The notes: a model not told the origin generated them from the letters alone. Shown: positions 23,728-32,084, numbered from the stretch's first letter. The stretch is 36,864 nucleotides of DNA from CABMGO01 sp964408125 (GCA_964408125.1 CAYOYC010000005.1:1-36864), one strand, 5' to 3'. Translations and numbers: made by a program.

Positions 23728-24360
23728 TTAAACCATTTCCTCTAAATATCTGTCCCCTAATTCAGAGAGAGCTTTAATCTGCCTTTGTCTTTCTTCTAAA
23801 GAAATTAAATATTCATTGACTTGACCATTGTAAAGCCCATCAAGTTTTAGATCCTTAGTTCTTTGAGAATATTTTGTTCCTCTGAGAGTTTCTTCTTCTC
23901 CCAATATTCTTTTCCTTCTTAAAATTGTTGCCCTAAGTCCTTCTTTCCCCGTTTTAATCAAAGAAGGATTTTGTTTTAATGTTTTAGGATTTTGATAGTT
24001 TTCTCTTTTTGGTTGTTCCGCAAAAACTTGATAGAAGTCATTAAAAAAATCCCCATCGAAAAATCCTGGGACCAAACGAGGCGATTGTGTTATTGGAACA
24101 CTTTGCCCATAAATTACATTTCCTTGACTATCTACTTCTTCGGGGATTAGGATTTTTGGAGTCTCAACTTTAGCAAGAATGCCTAAAGAATCTCTCCTAA
24201 CGTCATAATCTCTTAGACTTTCTGGGTCTTGACCCCTACTGAGTCTATCTAAAAATTCCCAATTTATTCTTGCAACATAGATTCTTCTACCAGTTGTAGG
24301 CCCATAACATAAAAGGTTATAGTCAAATTCTCTTTTGCTTTCAGTAATTTGATTTTTCAT
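23728..24360 (-). CDS. Hypothetical protein, first gene of an orphan pair
   Basis: 210 residues, highly charged, not recognised. The N-terminal third looks beta-rich, the middle is Pro-, Gly- and Phe-rich (GFFDGDFFNDFYQVF) and the C-terminal 70 residues are basic and helical. No membrane helix or signal peptide. Start supported by the TATA-like sequence at 24382-24390. Confidence 0.65.
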   Translation of the reverse strand: MKNQITESKREFDYNLLCYGPTTGRRIYVARINWEFLDRLSRGQDPESLRDYDVRRDSLGILAKVETPKILIPEEVDSQGNVIYGQSVPITQSPRLVPGFFDGDFFNDFYQVFAEQPKRENYQNPKTLKQNPSLIKTGKEGLRATILRRKRILGEEETLRGTKYSQRTKDLKLDGLYNGQVNEYLISLEERQRQIKALSELGDRYLEEMV

Positions 24361-24381
24361 AATCTTGTAAATCTCTAATGC

Positions 24382-24390
24382 CTTTTAAAC
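24382..24390 (-). promoter_or_regulatory. TATA-like box for the orphan pair
   Basis: TTTAAAAGG on the minus strand, 22-30 bp upstream of the ATG at 24360. Confidence 0.45.
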
Positions 24391-24433
24391 CTTCCGATTT
24401 GTAACTACTATAAAGATACAAATTGAGAGCTAG

Positions 24434-24471
24434 TCATTCCTTCAAATACCCGCCCTTCTGTAAATTCCAAA
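24434..24471 (-). repeat. Direct repeat copy 1 (3' end of the kinase gene)
   Basis: 38 bp matching 25264-25301 at 35 positions. It encodes the shared C-terminal peptide WNLQKGGYLKE and stop. All three mismatches are synonymous (one Leu and two Lys codons). Confidence 0.85.
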
Positions 24472-25267
24472 CCTCTTTCAACCTCTTAATTCTTTTTTCA
24501 ATACTATCTGGCTTGGCTGAGCATGCTTTTGCCACTGCAACACATAATGCATAATATAAAATCCGGTCTTTATCATAACCAGCAATCGCTATCTTCTCCC
24601 AATCTTTTTCATTAATTTCTTCAGAAAAATAATAGAAAAATCCAAAATCAAGCTCCTTCTCCCCATAATAACAATCTTCAAAATCAAACATAAAGCAATT
24701 TTTCTTAAAAAACAAAAGATTATACTTACTAAAATCCCCATGAAGCAAACTAAAACTCATACAATCCGGAACATTATTTAATAAATACTCAAAAACCTCC
24801 TTACCTTTAGAAAACATCTCTTTTATCTTGCCCTCATACTTAAAAATAAACTTTTTCTTTATGAATTTTTCCCAATTTTCACTCCTTTGTAAAATATAAC
24901 CACAGCTTTTACTCTTTATAGAATGAAGTTTCTTTACTGTCTTCAAAACATATGACAAATCCTCTATCTCTTCCTTTTTCTCTCCTTTTAAAAAGCTTTC
25001 AATCGAATATTTCACACCACCAATTTTTCCAATGGAAATAATTTTTGGGGCAATTCTAATACTCTTAAGTTTTTTTAAGGCAAAAATATTATTTTCCAAA
25101 GAAAAAGATTCCTCTATTTCATCAATTATTCTCACAATATATTTCTTATTTTTAATTTTAACAATAAAAACAGCAGCATCTCCCTTATCCGAAACTTCCT
25201 CAAAAGAGAAATTATCAATACTAAATTCCTTTTTTATTATCTTGGATAAATTTTCTTTAGTTTTCAT
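24434..25267 (-). CDS. Aminoglycoside phosphotransferase-family small-molecule kinase
   Basis: 277 residues from the ATG at 25267, which overlaps the ABC exporter stop (ATGA). Kinase features: VRIIDE in the N-lobe, HGDFSKYN at 176-183 (catalytic loop with Asp and Asn) and FDFED at 194-198 (metal-binding Asp). This is the APH/choline kinase fold, usually phosphorylating small hydroxylated metabolites or antibiotics. Its last 11 residues are identical to those of the upstream ABC exporter, where they fit the family. The tail was probably acquired when this gene was inserted. Confidence 0.8.
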   Translation of the reverse strand: MKTKENLSKIIKKEFSIDNFSFEEVSDKGDAAVFIVKIKNKKYIVRIIDEIEESFSLENNIFALKKLKSIRIAPKIISIGKIGGVKYSIESFLKGEKKEEIEDLSYVLKTVKKLHSIKSKSCGYILQRSENWEKFIKKKFIFKYEGKIKEMFSKGKEVFEYLLNNVPDCMSFSLLHGDFSKYNLLFFKKNCFMFDFEDCYYGEKELDFGFFYYFSEEINEKDWEKIAIAGYDKDRILYYALCVAVAKACSAKPDSIEKRIKRLKEVWNLQKGGYLKE

Positions 25268-25301
25268 TCTTTCAAATACCCGCCTTTCTGCAAATTCCAA
25301 A
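25264..25301 (-). repeat. Direct repeat copy 2 (3' end of the ABC exporter gene)
   Basis: 38 bp in the same orientation as 24434-24471, coding for the native C-terminus of the ABC exporter. Together the copies bracket the kinase gene. Confidence 0.85.
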
Positions 25302-27045
25302 GTTTCTTGTACTCTCCATCCCGACCAATCAGTTGGTTATGCCGTCCCATCTGGACTATCTTTCCCTCTTTTAGAACCACAATTAGGTCTGCATGCATTA
25401 TAGTAGACAATCTATGGGCGATAATTATCGAAGTCCTTCCTTGCATTAATCTCTTCAAATCCTGTTGAATTTCATATTCTGTCTCAGAGTCCAAAGACGA
25501 AGTCGCTTCATCTAATACTAGTATTTTCTTATCAGCAAGTATTGCTCTAGCAATAGAAACTCTTTGTTTTTCTCCGCCAGACAATTTAACTCCCCTCTCT
25601 CCAACAATAGTCTTCTCTTTATTCGGAAATCTCTCTATTATCTTATCCAATTGCGCAAATTTTATAGCCTTCGTAACCTCTTCTCTAGAGGCAGATGGAT
25701 TAGAAAACGCAATATTATTGTAAACACTGTCGTCAAACAACACACATTCTTGCGGAACAATAGCCATTTCGTTTCTTAGGCTTTCATGTTTTACATCTCT
25801 AATATCTTTTCCATCTACTTTTATAGACCCACTCTTTACGTCATATAACCTATACAAAAGCTTAACCAGAGTAGTCTTTCCGCTTCCACTGTGACCAACA
25901 AACGCAACTTTCTTAGAAGCTGGAATCTTAAGACTGAAATCTTTAAATATCCTTCTTCCACTATAATCAAAACTGACCTTATCAAATTCAACACTTCCAG
26001 AAACTATTTTTATTTCTTCAGGATTCTCCTTATCTTTAATATTACTTTCCACTCTCCCATATTCGAATAAGTCTTGGAAATCTGTCATAGAACGCGAAAC
26101 ATTTCTAACCCCGTGTACAAAACCGAATAGGGGCCCAATTAAAGAAATAAAGGTCGCATAAATGAAGGTTAGCGTTCCAAGACTTAACTCGCCTCTCAAA
26201 AACTTTGTAAATGATAAATAAAGCAACAATAGGGTGCTTACTCCCAATATGAAACTCTGTCCAGCGCTGATAAATCTCCACAGATGCCAAGCACGAAGAG
26301 TTTTATTTCTAGTATCTAAACTTAAATTTCTGTATTTTAAATTAATAAGCTTCTCTTTACCAAAATATTTTATTGAATCTATATTTGTAAAAATATCAGC
26401 AATGGTGCCTTTCTCTATATCTTCCGCGTTGTTAGTAATCAAATTAGCATCATCAACTTTCTTTTGCGTAATAAAACTAAATATAACGAAAATAATTAGA
26501 GATATAAAGATAATAATTGCAGAAGTCAAATCTAGATATACTAAAGACAGGGTTAAAACAACTGCTTGCAATATTAATGGTGCAAACTCAAATACAATAG
26601 CATCAGTTAACCTCTCCATAGCCCCAGATCCTCTAGTTAATCTTGAGATTAAACTTCCGGTCTTATGTGAAGTATAAAATTTATGATCTAGTGAAACAAT
26701 ATGCGAGAAATATTTTTGTTTTAAATCATAGATCAAACCGCTTTCCAATTTATTTATATAATGAAGTTTCAGCCAGTTTACAATTACACTAGTAAGCGTA
26801 AGCACAGCCAGCATAACAACCATCATAATCAAGAACTGCATGAACACACTAGAAGAAACACTCCCAGCTATATATTCACCAGCTTTATCTACAGCAACCT
26901 TAAATACAAACTTATCAGCAATCTGTTTAGATTCATGTATTAATACAAGTATTAGAAGAAATATAAACATCCATTTATAGTTCTTTAAGAAACTCATATA
27001 TTCCTTAAAATTCACCCAAAAACTATAACTCTTTTTGTTTTCCAT
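25264..27045 (-). CDS. ABC exporter half-transporter (fused TMD-NBD)
   Basis: 593 residues, the typical size of a single-chain ABC exporter half that works as a dimer. Six membrane helices fill about residues 20-310. The nucleotide-binding domain has Walker A GHSGSGKTT near 380, the Q-loop in IVPQECVLFDD, the signature LSGGEKQR near 490, Walker B ILVLDEATSSLD near 505 and the H-loop IIAHRLST. Substrate unknown (lipid, peptide or drug). It is translationally coupled to a small kinase that carries a copy of its C-terminal tail. Confidence 0.93.
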   Translation of the reverse strand: MENKKSYSFWVNFKEYMSFLKNYKWMFIFLLILVLIHESKQIADKFVFKVAVDKAGEYIAGSVSSSVFMQFLIMMVVMLAVLTLTSVIVNWLKLHYINKLESGLIYDLKQKYFSHIVSLDHKFYTSHKTGSLISRLTRGSGAMERLTDAIVFEFAPLILQAVVLTLSLVYLDLTSAIIIFISLIIFVIFSFITQKKVDDANLITNNAEDIEKGTIADIFTNIDSIKYFGKEKLINLKYRNLSLDTRNKTLRAWHLWRFISAGQSFILGVSTLLLLYLSFTKFLRGELSLGTLTFIYATFISLIGPLFGFVHGVRNVSRSMTDFQDLFEYGRVESNIKDKENPEEIKIVSGSVEFDKVSFDYSGRRIFKDFSLKIPASKKVAFVGHSGSGKTTLVKLLYRLYDVKSGSIKVDGKDIRDVKHESLRNEMAIVPQECVLFDDSVYNNIAFSNPSASREEVTKAIKFAQLDKIIERFPNKEKTIVGERGVKLSGGEKQRVSIARAILADKKILVLDEATSSLDSETEYEIQQDLKRLMQGRTSIIIAHRLSTIMHADLIVVLKEGKIVQMGRHNQLIGRDGEYKKLWNLQKGGYLKE

Positions 27046-27065
27046 AATATCAACATCAATTTATC

Positions 27066-27076
27066 GTTTTTAAATC
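27066..27076 (-). promoter_or_regulatory. TATA-like box for the ABC exporter operon
   Basis: On the minus strand this reads GGATTTAAAAAC, 21-31 bp upstream of the ATG at 27045. Confidence 0.45.
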
Positions 27077-27088
27077 CTTTTTATTATA

Positions 27089-28174
27089 TTAGAATAGTCT
27101 AGCCTGCTTCAATATATACCAAGCAAGTAAAATTAAAACAACTCCCGCAATTAACTTCATCCATTTCTTATTTTTATTTGTCCATGCGTGCAAGAATTCT
27201 GTAGATTCGCCCCTATAAACCAAGAATGTTATTATCACTAATGGTAAAACAAATATTAAATTATATAATAAAAGATAAAATACGGAGAAAGACTGACTTT
27301 GAGCCATAGAAGTTAATATAGCTAAATATATTCCGCCCGTACATGGTAATTCAAATAACGAAACTAAAATTCCAGCCAAAACAACAGCAGGTAACGTACC
27401 ATTAGTCATAACCTTCTCAATAATTGGTTTAGCTCTAGTTGGTATTTTCAAAATAGATGCCTTTCCCTTTATCGTTTTGAAATAATCATAAAACTCTAGC
27501 AAGGCCATAATTAAAATGAATAAACCCAAAACAACATAAATAATCTTAGAAAACACGGATAGTGATTGAATTACCTTAAATATCCCAAATCCAGCTAAGA
27601 AATAGGTTAAAAAAACAAAAAAACTATAGATCAATCCATAACGCAGTGCACGTCGTGCAGAACCAATTTTAAGCATAGAGATCATAAGAAATATTAAAAC
27701 ACCAAAAGCACACGGATTAATAGAGTCTATCAAACTTGCAACAATCACCCCGCTAAGAGTCAAGTGAGACGAATTATTAATAGTGTTATTACTCGCTATC
27801 TCAACCTGTGTAAAATTACATGAATATGCATATTTTTCTGCATTAGCAATAATGGGAACATCCCCGACAAGATATGAATATCTGCCAGAACAATTAATAA
27901 CCATAAATGGAACACCCTTCTCAGAATCTTTAACTTGTAAAAGATTTTGAAATTCTTTAAATTTGGTTTGTCCTGCAACATCATAATAAACCTCATTTTT
28001 TGTAACAGAAACATTTCCACTCGCAATTAATCTATCTACAACACCATTTTCTGCAACCTTAGCGCAATGCGAACAACCTATGCCATAAAAATAAGAAACT
28101 TCTGTTTGAGCGTAAGCACTATAATTCATTAGGAAAATACAAAGAATACTTAATATAATCAGTCCCTTTTTCAT
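27089..28174 (-). CDS. Thioredoxin-like domain fused to CcdA/DsbD membrane domain
   Basis: 361 residues from the ATG at 28174; a GTG nine bases upstream is less likely given the TATA box at 28195-28204. Signal peptide about 1-22. The extracytoplasmic thioredoxin-like domain has CSHC (C34, C37) and a cis-Pro motif GVPF at 87-90. It is followed by six or more helices of the CcdA/DsbD family with the electron-relay cysteines in NPCAFG (C155) and LPCTGG (C278). It would move reducing power across the membrane to exported thiol proteins; the cytoplasmic donor may be the trxB system. Confidence 0.85.
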   Translation of the reverse strand: MKKGLIILSILCIFLMNYSAYAQTEVSYFYGIGCSHCAKVAENGVVDRLIASGNVSVTKNEVYYDVAGQTKFKEFQNLLQVKDSEKGVPFMVINCSGRYSYLVGDVPIIANAEKYAYSCNFTQVEIASNNTINNSSHLTLSGVIVASLIDSINPCAFGVLIFLMISMLKIGSARRALRYGLIYSFFVFLTYFLAGFGIFKVIQSLSVFSKIIYVVLGLFILIMALLEFYDYFKTIKGKASILKIPTRAKPIIEKVMTNGTLPAVVLAGILVSLFELPCTGGIYLAILTSMAQSQSFSVFYLLLYNLIFVLPLVIITFLVYRGESTEFLHAWTNKNKKWMKLIAGVVLILLAWYILKQARLF

Positions 28175-28194
28175 TATATACACACAAAAAGAAC

Positions 28195-28204
28195 ATTTAT
28201 AAAA
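28195..28204 (-). promoter_or_regulatory. TATA-like box for the thioredoxin-CcdA gene
   Basis: TTTTATAAAT on the minus strand, 21-30 bp upstream of the ATG at 28174. This decides for ATG over the upstream GTG. Confidence 0.5.
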
Positions 28205-28267
28205 GTTACGAGGTAACTGATTTCATATTTATAATACTTAATTACGTCACATTCTCCAGTTACGGAG

Positions 28268-28278
28268 GTTATAAAAAG
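28268..28278 (+). promoter_or_regulatory. TATA-like box for the MscS gene
   Basis: GTTATAAAAAG lies about 32-42 bp before the ATG at 28310, leaving a short leader with AAGG about 6 bp before the start. A second A/T box at 28286-28294 is a possible alternative. Confidence 0.4.
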
Positions 28279-28309
28279 AGCGCTTGTTTTATATGTAAGT
28301 AAGGTTAAT

Positions 28310-29140
28310 ATGGTATTTGAAAATTTAGTTGGTCTTTGGAAATTAATAGCTATTGTAATATCAAGCTTTGGAGTTTATTTACTCCTTAGGGTATTCTTGA
28401 ATATGCTCCTTAAGAGAGAAAATAACTCTAAAACCATGAGACATAATGCAAAAATGTTTGTTAATGTAATAACTTATGTCTTTATTTTTATTGTATCTAT
28501 TTTCACAGTTATTTATTTTGCGGGAGATAAATTGAGTTTAGGAATTACTGCGGGTCTATTAACCGCCGCATTGGGTTGGGCATTGCAAAGACCAATAACG
28601 GGAATTGCGGCATGGATTATGGTTGTCGTTTCTAGACCATTTTCAATCGGAGATAGAATTATAATCGGAGATAGAAGGGGAGATGTTTCAAATATTACTC
28701 TTTCTCATATTTATTTAAAAGAATTTGGTGGTACAACGGGAGGAGAGGAAACATCCGGCAGAATTGTTATGGTTCCCAACTCGTTATTATTTGAAAAAGA
28801 TATAATAAACTATACCTTTCAAGATGACTTTATCCTTGATGAAGTTATTTTAACAATAACCTATGAAAGTAATTTAGATAAGGCTAAAAAAATATGTTTA
28901 GATGTGGCTAATGGCCTTACAGAAAGCTTTCATGGAAAAACTAATCAAAAGCCATTTCTAAGAATGAGCTATCAACCATCTGGAATTGACATAAAGATAA
29001 AATATTATACCCCTGCAGATAAAAGACAACTGTTTAATTCTATGATTACAGAAGAAACATTCAAAAAAATAATAAAAGAGAAAGACGTTGACATTGCTTA
29101 TCCACACACCGAAATTCTTTACAAGCAGAAAAAAAGGTAA
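28310..29140 (+). CDS. MscS-family mechanosensitive channel
   Basis: 276 residues, small-conductance mechanosensitive channel. Two N-terminal membrane helices precede the pore-lining segment with Gly/Ala-rich ITAGLLTAALGWALQRPI, then the MscS beta domain: RPFSIGDRI, the IYLKEF strand and VPNSLLF. The C-terminal alpha/beta domain is present. It releases solutes on hypo-osmotic shock. Monocistronic, divergent from the thioredoxin-CcdA gene. Confidence 0.92.
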   Translation: MVFENLVGLWKLIAIVISSFGVYLLLRVFLNMLLKRENNSKTMRHNAKMFVNVITYVFIFIVSIFTVIYFAGDKLSLGITAGLLTAALGWALQRPITGIAAWIMVVVSRPFSIGDRIIIGDRRGDVSNITLSHIYLKEFGGTTGGEETSGRIVMVPNSLLFEKDIINYTFQDDFILDEVILTITYESNLDKAKKICLDVANGLTESFHGKTNQKPFLRMSYQPSGIDIKIKYYTPADKRQLFNSMITEETFKKIIKEKDVDIAYPHTEILYKQKKR

Positions 29141-29181
29141 CAATTTTTAAGTCCTTTTTTTAAACAAATCTTTACCTAAAT

Positions 29182-29192
29182 CATTTTAAACC
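29182..29192 (+). promoter_or_regulatory. TATA-like box for the nuclease gene
   Basis: ATTTTAAACC-like sequence 20-30 bp upstream of the ATG at 29212. Confidence 0.4.
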
Positions 29193-29211
29193 CTGCCTTC
29201 TAAAAAGTTTC

Positions 29212-29970
29212 ATGGCCAAATATTCTCACTCAAAGATCTCAACCTATGAAAACTGTCCCTTCCAATATAAATTACATTATATTGACAAGGTAAAACCCGA
29301 CGCACCAAACACCATAGAGGCTTTTATGGGAAATATGATTCACGAAGCCCTAGAAAAACTTTACAGAGACAGAGAAGAAGGCAGGCACAACACAATTATT
29401 GACATTAAAATATTCTTTAAAGAAAACTGGGAGAAAAATTACACCCCAGATATACTAATTGTTAAATGCGGGATGACAGAGCAAGACTACAAACAAAAGG
29501 GTTGGAATTTTCTTCTAAACTACTATAATGCCATCTTTCTCCACGACCAGTTAGAAATAATCGGACTAGAAACAGAAGAAGTAATGGACTTACCCGACGG
29601 AAGTCAATGGCACATTAGAATTGATAAACTAGGTAAAGATAAACACGGAAATTATTATGTTTGCGATTATAAAACAAACTCCAGAATGAAAGAGCAAGCT
29701 GAGGCAGATGAAGACAGACAACTTGCAATGTATTCTATTTGGGTTAAGAAGAAATTTCAAGATGCAAAATCCGTAAAACTAATCTGGCACATGCTCGCAT
29801 TCAACGAAACAGTAATTTCCGAAAGAACTGAAGATCAAGAGAAGAAATTAGAAAAAGAAATTATAGAAAAGATAAAAATAATCGAACAAGCAGAAAAAGA
29901 TTGTAATTTCCCGAAAAGCACAAGCAAACTCTGTGATTATTGTTTATATAGATCTCACTGTACGCGCTAA
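29212..29970 (+). CDS. PD-(D/E)XK nuclease with Fe-S cluster (Cas4/RecB-like)
   Basis: 252 residues of the RecB-like PDDEXK_1 family. C15 (YENCPFQYK) and the C-terminal C241, C244, C250 form the four-Cys iron-sulfur cluster set typical of Cas4/AddB-type nucleases. GNMIHEALEKLY near 45 gives the conserved His; RIDKLGKD and VCDYKTNSR near 155-170 give the catalytic Asp and the D-x-K motif. It probably cuts DNA ends in repair or recombination. No cas genes or helicase are adjacent. Overlaps the convergent permease by 4 bp. Confidence 0.87.
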   Translation: MAKYSHSKISTYENCPFQYKLHYIDKVKPDAPNTIEAFMGNMIHEALEKLYRDREEGRHNTIIDIKIFFKENWEKNYTPDILIVKCGMTEQDYKQKGWNFLLNYYNAIFLHDQLEIIGLETEEVMDLPDGSQWHIRIDKLGKDKHGNYYVCDYKTNSRMKEQAEADEDRQLAMYSIWVKKKFQDAKSVKLIWHMLAFNETVISERTEDQEKKLEKEIIEKIKIIEQAEKDCNFPKSTSKLCDYCLYRSHCTR

Positions 29971-31034
29971 TGAAATCTTTCTTTAAACGTCTCAAAATAG
30001 GTTATAAGTAACGGTAGTAATGTTGGTCCAATAAATATACCCATAACTCCGAACATTGCGGCCCCACCTATAACACCAACAATTACCGTTATTTGACTTA
30101 CGTGGGTTTTTGCTTTTACTATTGTTGCTAGCAAAATATTATCAATCGTGCTAACTATTAAGACACAATAGAAAAACAAACCAATTCCATCCCATAATAT
30201 CAGATAATTATTTGTATAATAACCACTTAACATCAAAAATACAGATGCCGGTAGCCATATAATCGATGCCCCTATAGATGGAATGAGTGCACAAAAGGCA
30301 GCTAAAACTCCCAAAATTAACGCGAATGGTGCCCCAAAGATATAGAATCCTATAGTTGCAATGACTCCTTGGACCAACGCTACAAATAACTGCGCATAAA
30401 TAACAGTATACGTTACGTCCGAGAATTGCTCCACAAGCTTTTTCTTAGTTTTCGTTCTCATCGGAAGAATATCTTCAATTTTCTTTAATATGTTTTTCCA
30501 ATCTTTTAAAATAAAATAGGATATAATTAAGGCAAGAAATATTTCTGCAATTATAATAGGCATTTTAAAAATAAAATTGATCATTTTATCTTCGATTGCT
30601 GGCAAAACCCCTTGTAGCTTATCATCAAGACCAAAGGCCGATAATTTTTGTAAACTAAATTTCTCCGCTTGGTTAAGAAGTAAACATACTTCCGAATTTG
30701 CACTATTACAACCAAACCCAAACAACGCACCCTTTTCAGTTACGTTAGACAAAGATTGAGAAAAAGAATATCCTTGCTGTGTAATTTCAAAAGCTAAAAA
30801 AGAAAGAGGAATTAGAACTATAATAACTATAATAACTAAAGATAAAATAACCGAAAGAGATTTTTTTGCTATTTTCTTATCTATCTTTTTATATATAGGA
30901 AAAGCAACATAAGCTATAAGAACACTACTCAAAAGAATTGTTATCATAGGCCGCACAAGAAGAAATAAAAGAATTAATGCTAACACAAATAATACAAATG
31001 GAACTATTTTCTGATACTGATTGTGGGCTATCAT
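29967..31034 (-). CDS. AI-2E family transporter (UPF0118)
   Basis: 355 residues with about eight membrane helices. The pattern fits the AI-2E/TqsA/YdiK family: two N-terminal helix pairs, a large polar region (90-150), then LVEQFSDVTYTVIYAQLFVALVQG and GVLAAFCALIPSIGASIIWLP, which are the conserved part. Members export varied small molecules or act as Na+/H+ antiporters. It is 17 bp after the 163-residue gene and probably in the same operon. Confidence 0.88.
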   Translation of the reverse strand: MIAHNQYQKIVPFVLFVLALILLFLLVRPMITILLSSVLIAYVAFPIYKKIDKKIAKKSLSVILSLVIIVIIVLIPLSFLAFEITQQGYSFSQSLSNVTEKGALFGFGCNSANSEVCLLLNQAEKFSLQKLSAFGLDDKLQGVLPAIEDKMINFIFKMPIIIAEIFLALIISYFILKDWKNILKKIEDILPMRTKTKKKLVEQFSDVTYTVIYAQLFVALVQGVIATIGFYIFGAPFALILGVLAAFCALIPSIGASIIWLPASVFLMLSGYYTNNYLILWDGIGLFFYCVLIVSTIDNILLATIVKAKTHVSQITVIVGVIGGAAMFGVMGIFIGPTLLPLLITYFETFKERFH

Positions 31035-31051
31035 GGTAAAATTATACTAGT

Positions 31052-31543
31052 TTAAACCTTACTCGCTTCAGTTTCACCGGGAGACGCCCTGTCGGTATCT
31101 TTTTTATTTTCCGAAGTTCCCTCTAAAAATCTATAATGCCTCGTTATTTTTATTTTTGCCATATCTTCAATTACATCACCAGTTTTATCTGGTAATAATC
31201 TCATTTTGTGTATATCTATCCCCTGAATTTCTATCTCAACCTTTCTAATACTTGAATGATTAGGTGTTAAAACAATAGTTTTATGATCTGGCCCCCATTT
31301 TTTCTCAAAAGTACCAGACGTATAATTAAAGTTAGACAAAGCAATCTTGGGTAAAACACAATCCTCAGCTTTCAAATATACAACATAATCACCATACGTC
31401 ATTATAGGTATTGTACCCTTCCCTTCTGCTTTACTATCTTTTTCGAAAGCTTCAGAATCTTGCTTGTGTATATAGTATAAACTATCTTCAGAACTAATAC
31501 AGTCCCTTACTTCTTCTAATTTATCTTCTTTTGTTTGTTCCAT
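31052..31543 (-). CDS. Hypothetical cytoplasmic protein
   Basis: 163 residues, no family recognised. Acidic and basic ends flank a beta-rich core (DYVVYLKAEDCVLPKIALS, then KTIVLTPNHSSIRKVEIEIQG). No membrane helix. Its ATG overlaps the stop of the small membrane peptide gene (TAATG). The first 28-30 bases are repeated 120 bp upstream. Third gene of a likely four-gene operon. Confidence 0.65.
   Translation of the reverse strand: MEQTKEDKLEEVRDCISSEDSLYYIHKQDSEAFEKDSKAEGKGTIPIMTYGDYVVYLKAEDCVLPKIALSNFNYTSGTFEKKWGPDHKTIVLTPNHSSIRKVEIEIQGIDIHKMRLLPDKTGDVIEDMAKIKITRHYRFLEGTSENKKDTDRASPGETEASKV
31514..31543 (-). repeat. Direct repeat copy 2 (5' end of the 163-residue gene)
   Basis: 30 bp coding for the opening MEQTKEDKLE. 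It matches 31635-31662 apart from a 3-base and a 1-base indel. Confidence 0.7.
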
Positions 31544-31635
31544 TATAATACTCCAAAATATTTAAGCACAAAATATAAACCAATTAGTGCAAGTATAAGT
31601 AAGACTACCTTACCGATAAATCCTTTTTTGTTCAT
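31543..31635 (-). CDS. 30-residue single-helix membrane peptide
   Basis: Starts MNKKGFIGK and continues as one hydrophobic helix (VVLLILALIGLYFVLKYF). Its stop shares one base with the next ATG (TAATG), and it begins 8 bp after the upstream gene. A longer form from the ATG at 31662 (39 residues, MEQTEDKIR first) is possible, but that part is the repeat copied from the downstream gene. DPANN genomes often encode short proteins opening with MNKKG; the function is unknown. Confidence 0.5.
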   Translation of the reverse strand: MNKKGFIGKVVLLILALIGLYFVLKYFGVL

Positions 31636-31662
31636 TCTAATCTTATCTTCTGTTTGTTCCAT
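31635..31662 (-). repeat. Direct repeat copy 1
   Basis: 28 bp carrying an ATG and MEQTEDK, near-identical to the start of the gene at 31543. It overlaps the end of the upstream membrane gene by 20 bp. Confidence 0.7.
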
Positions 31663-31957
31663 TTTTTCTAAATAAATCGTTATTCTGATTTTTAACCAAA
31701 TAGTAGACTATTGCAGTTATTATACTAAAGACTATTGCAAAAATTATCCAAAGCAACTTCATGCCATCAGATAACCCTTTATTGTTTACAAGTACGTCAT
31801 AAATGACCCATATCGCGGATATGAGGGCTATAATCATCCATACACCACCAAATCCATACATCATCCCACCACCAAAACTTCCAAATCCTAGAAATAACGC
31901 TAAAACTAGCACAACTAGCAATACCATAATCAAATTATTTTTATCTTTGTTTTCCAT
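31643..31957 (-). CDS. Small membrane protein (PLDc_N-like)
   Basis: 104 residues with three hydrophobic helices. The first two are Gly/Met-rich (GSFGGGMMYGFGGVWM). The third, LLWIIFAIVFSIITAIVYYLVKN, recalls the PLDc_N membrane domain, though similarity is limited. Basic C-terminal tail. Likely first gene of an operon leading to the AI-2E permease. Its promoter is unclear; an A/T-rich stretch at 31971-31982 lies rather close to the start. Confidence 0.6.
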   Translation of the reverse strand: MENKDKNNLIMVLLVVLVLALFLGFGSFGGGMMYGFGGVWMIIALISAIWVIYDVLVNNKGLSDGMKLLWIIFAIVFSIITAIVYYLVKNQNNDLFRKNGTNRR

Positions 31958-32084
31958 TTTTATGTTTTCATTATATTTTTTCCAGCAGGCCTATTTTTTA
32001 TCATTCCTTTTCCACTGTGATGACTCTTTGCCGCTTTCTTTCTTCCGCCTCTACTTGCTTTTAATTAATTATAATCAGAAACAA

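Noticed and set aside
29212..29970. Cas4-like nuclease as part of a CRISPR-Cas locus
   Set aside because: No cas1, cas2, effector genes or repeat arrays were seen anywhere in the window; a stand-alone RecB-like nuclease is the safer call.
31960..32064. Minus-strand frame of about 34 codons with a basic product (SRGGRKKAAKSHHSGKG)
   Set aside because: It looks protein-like but has no usable start codon at its head (TTA then AAA); the first in-frame ATG leaves only 14 codons.
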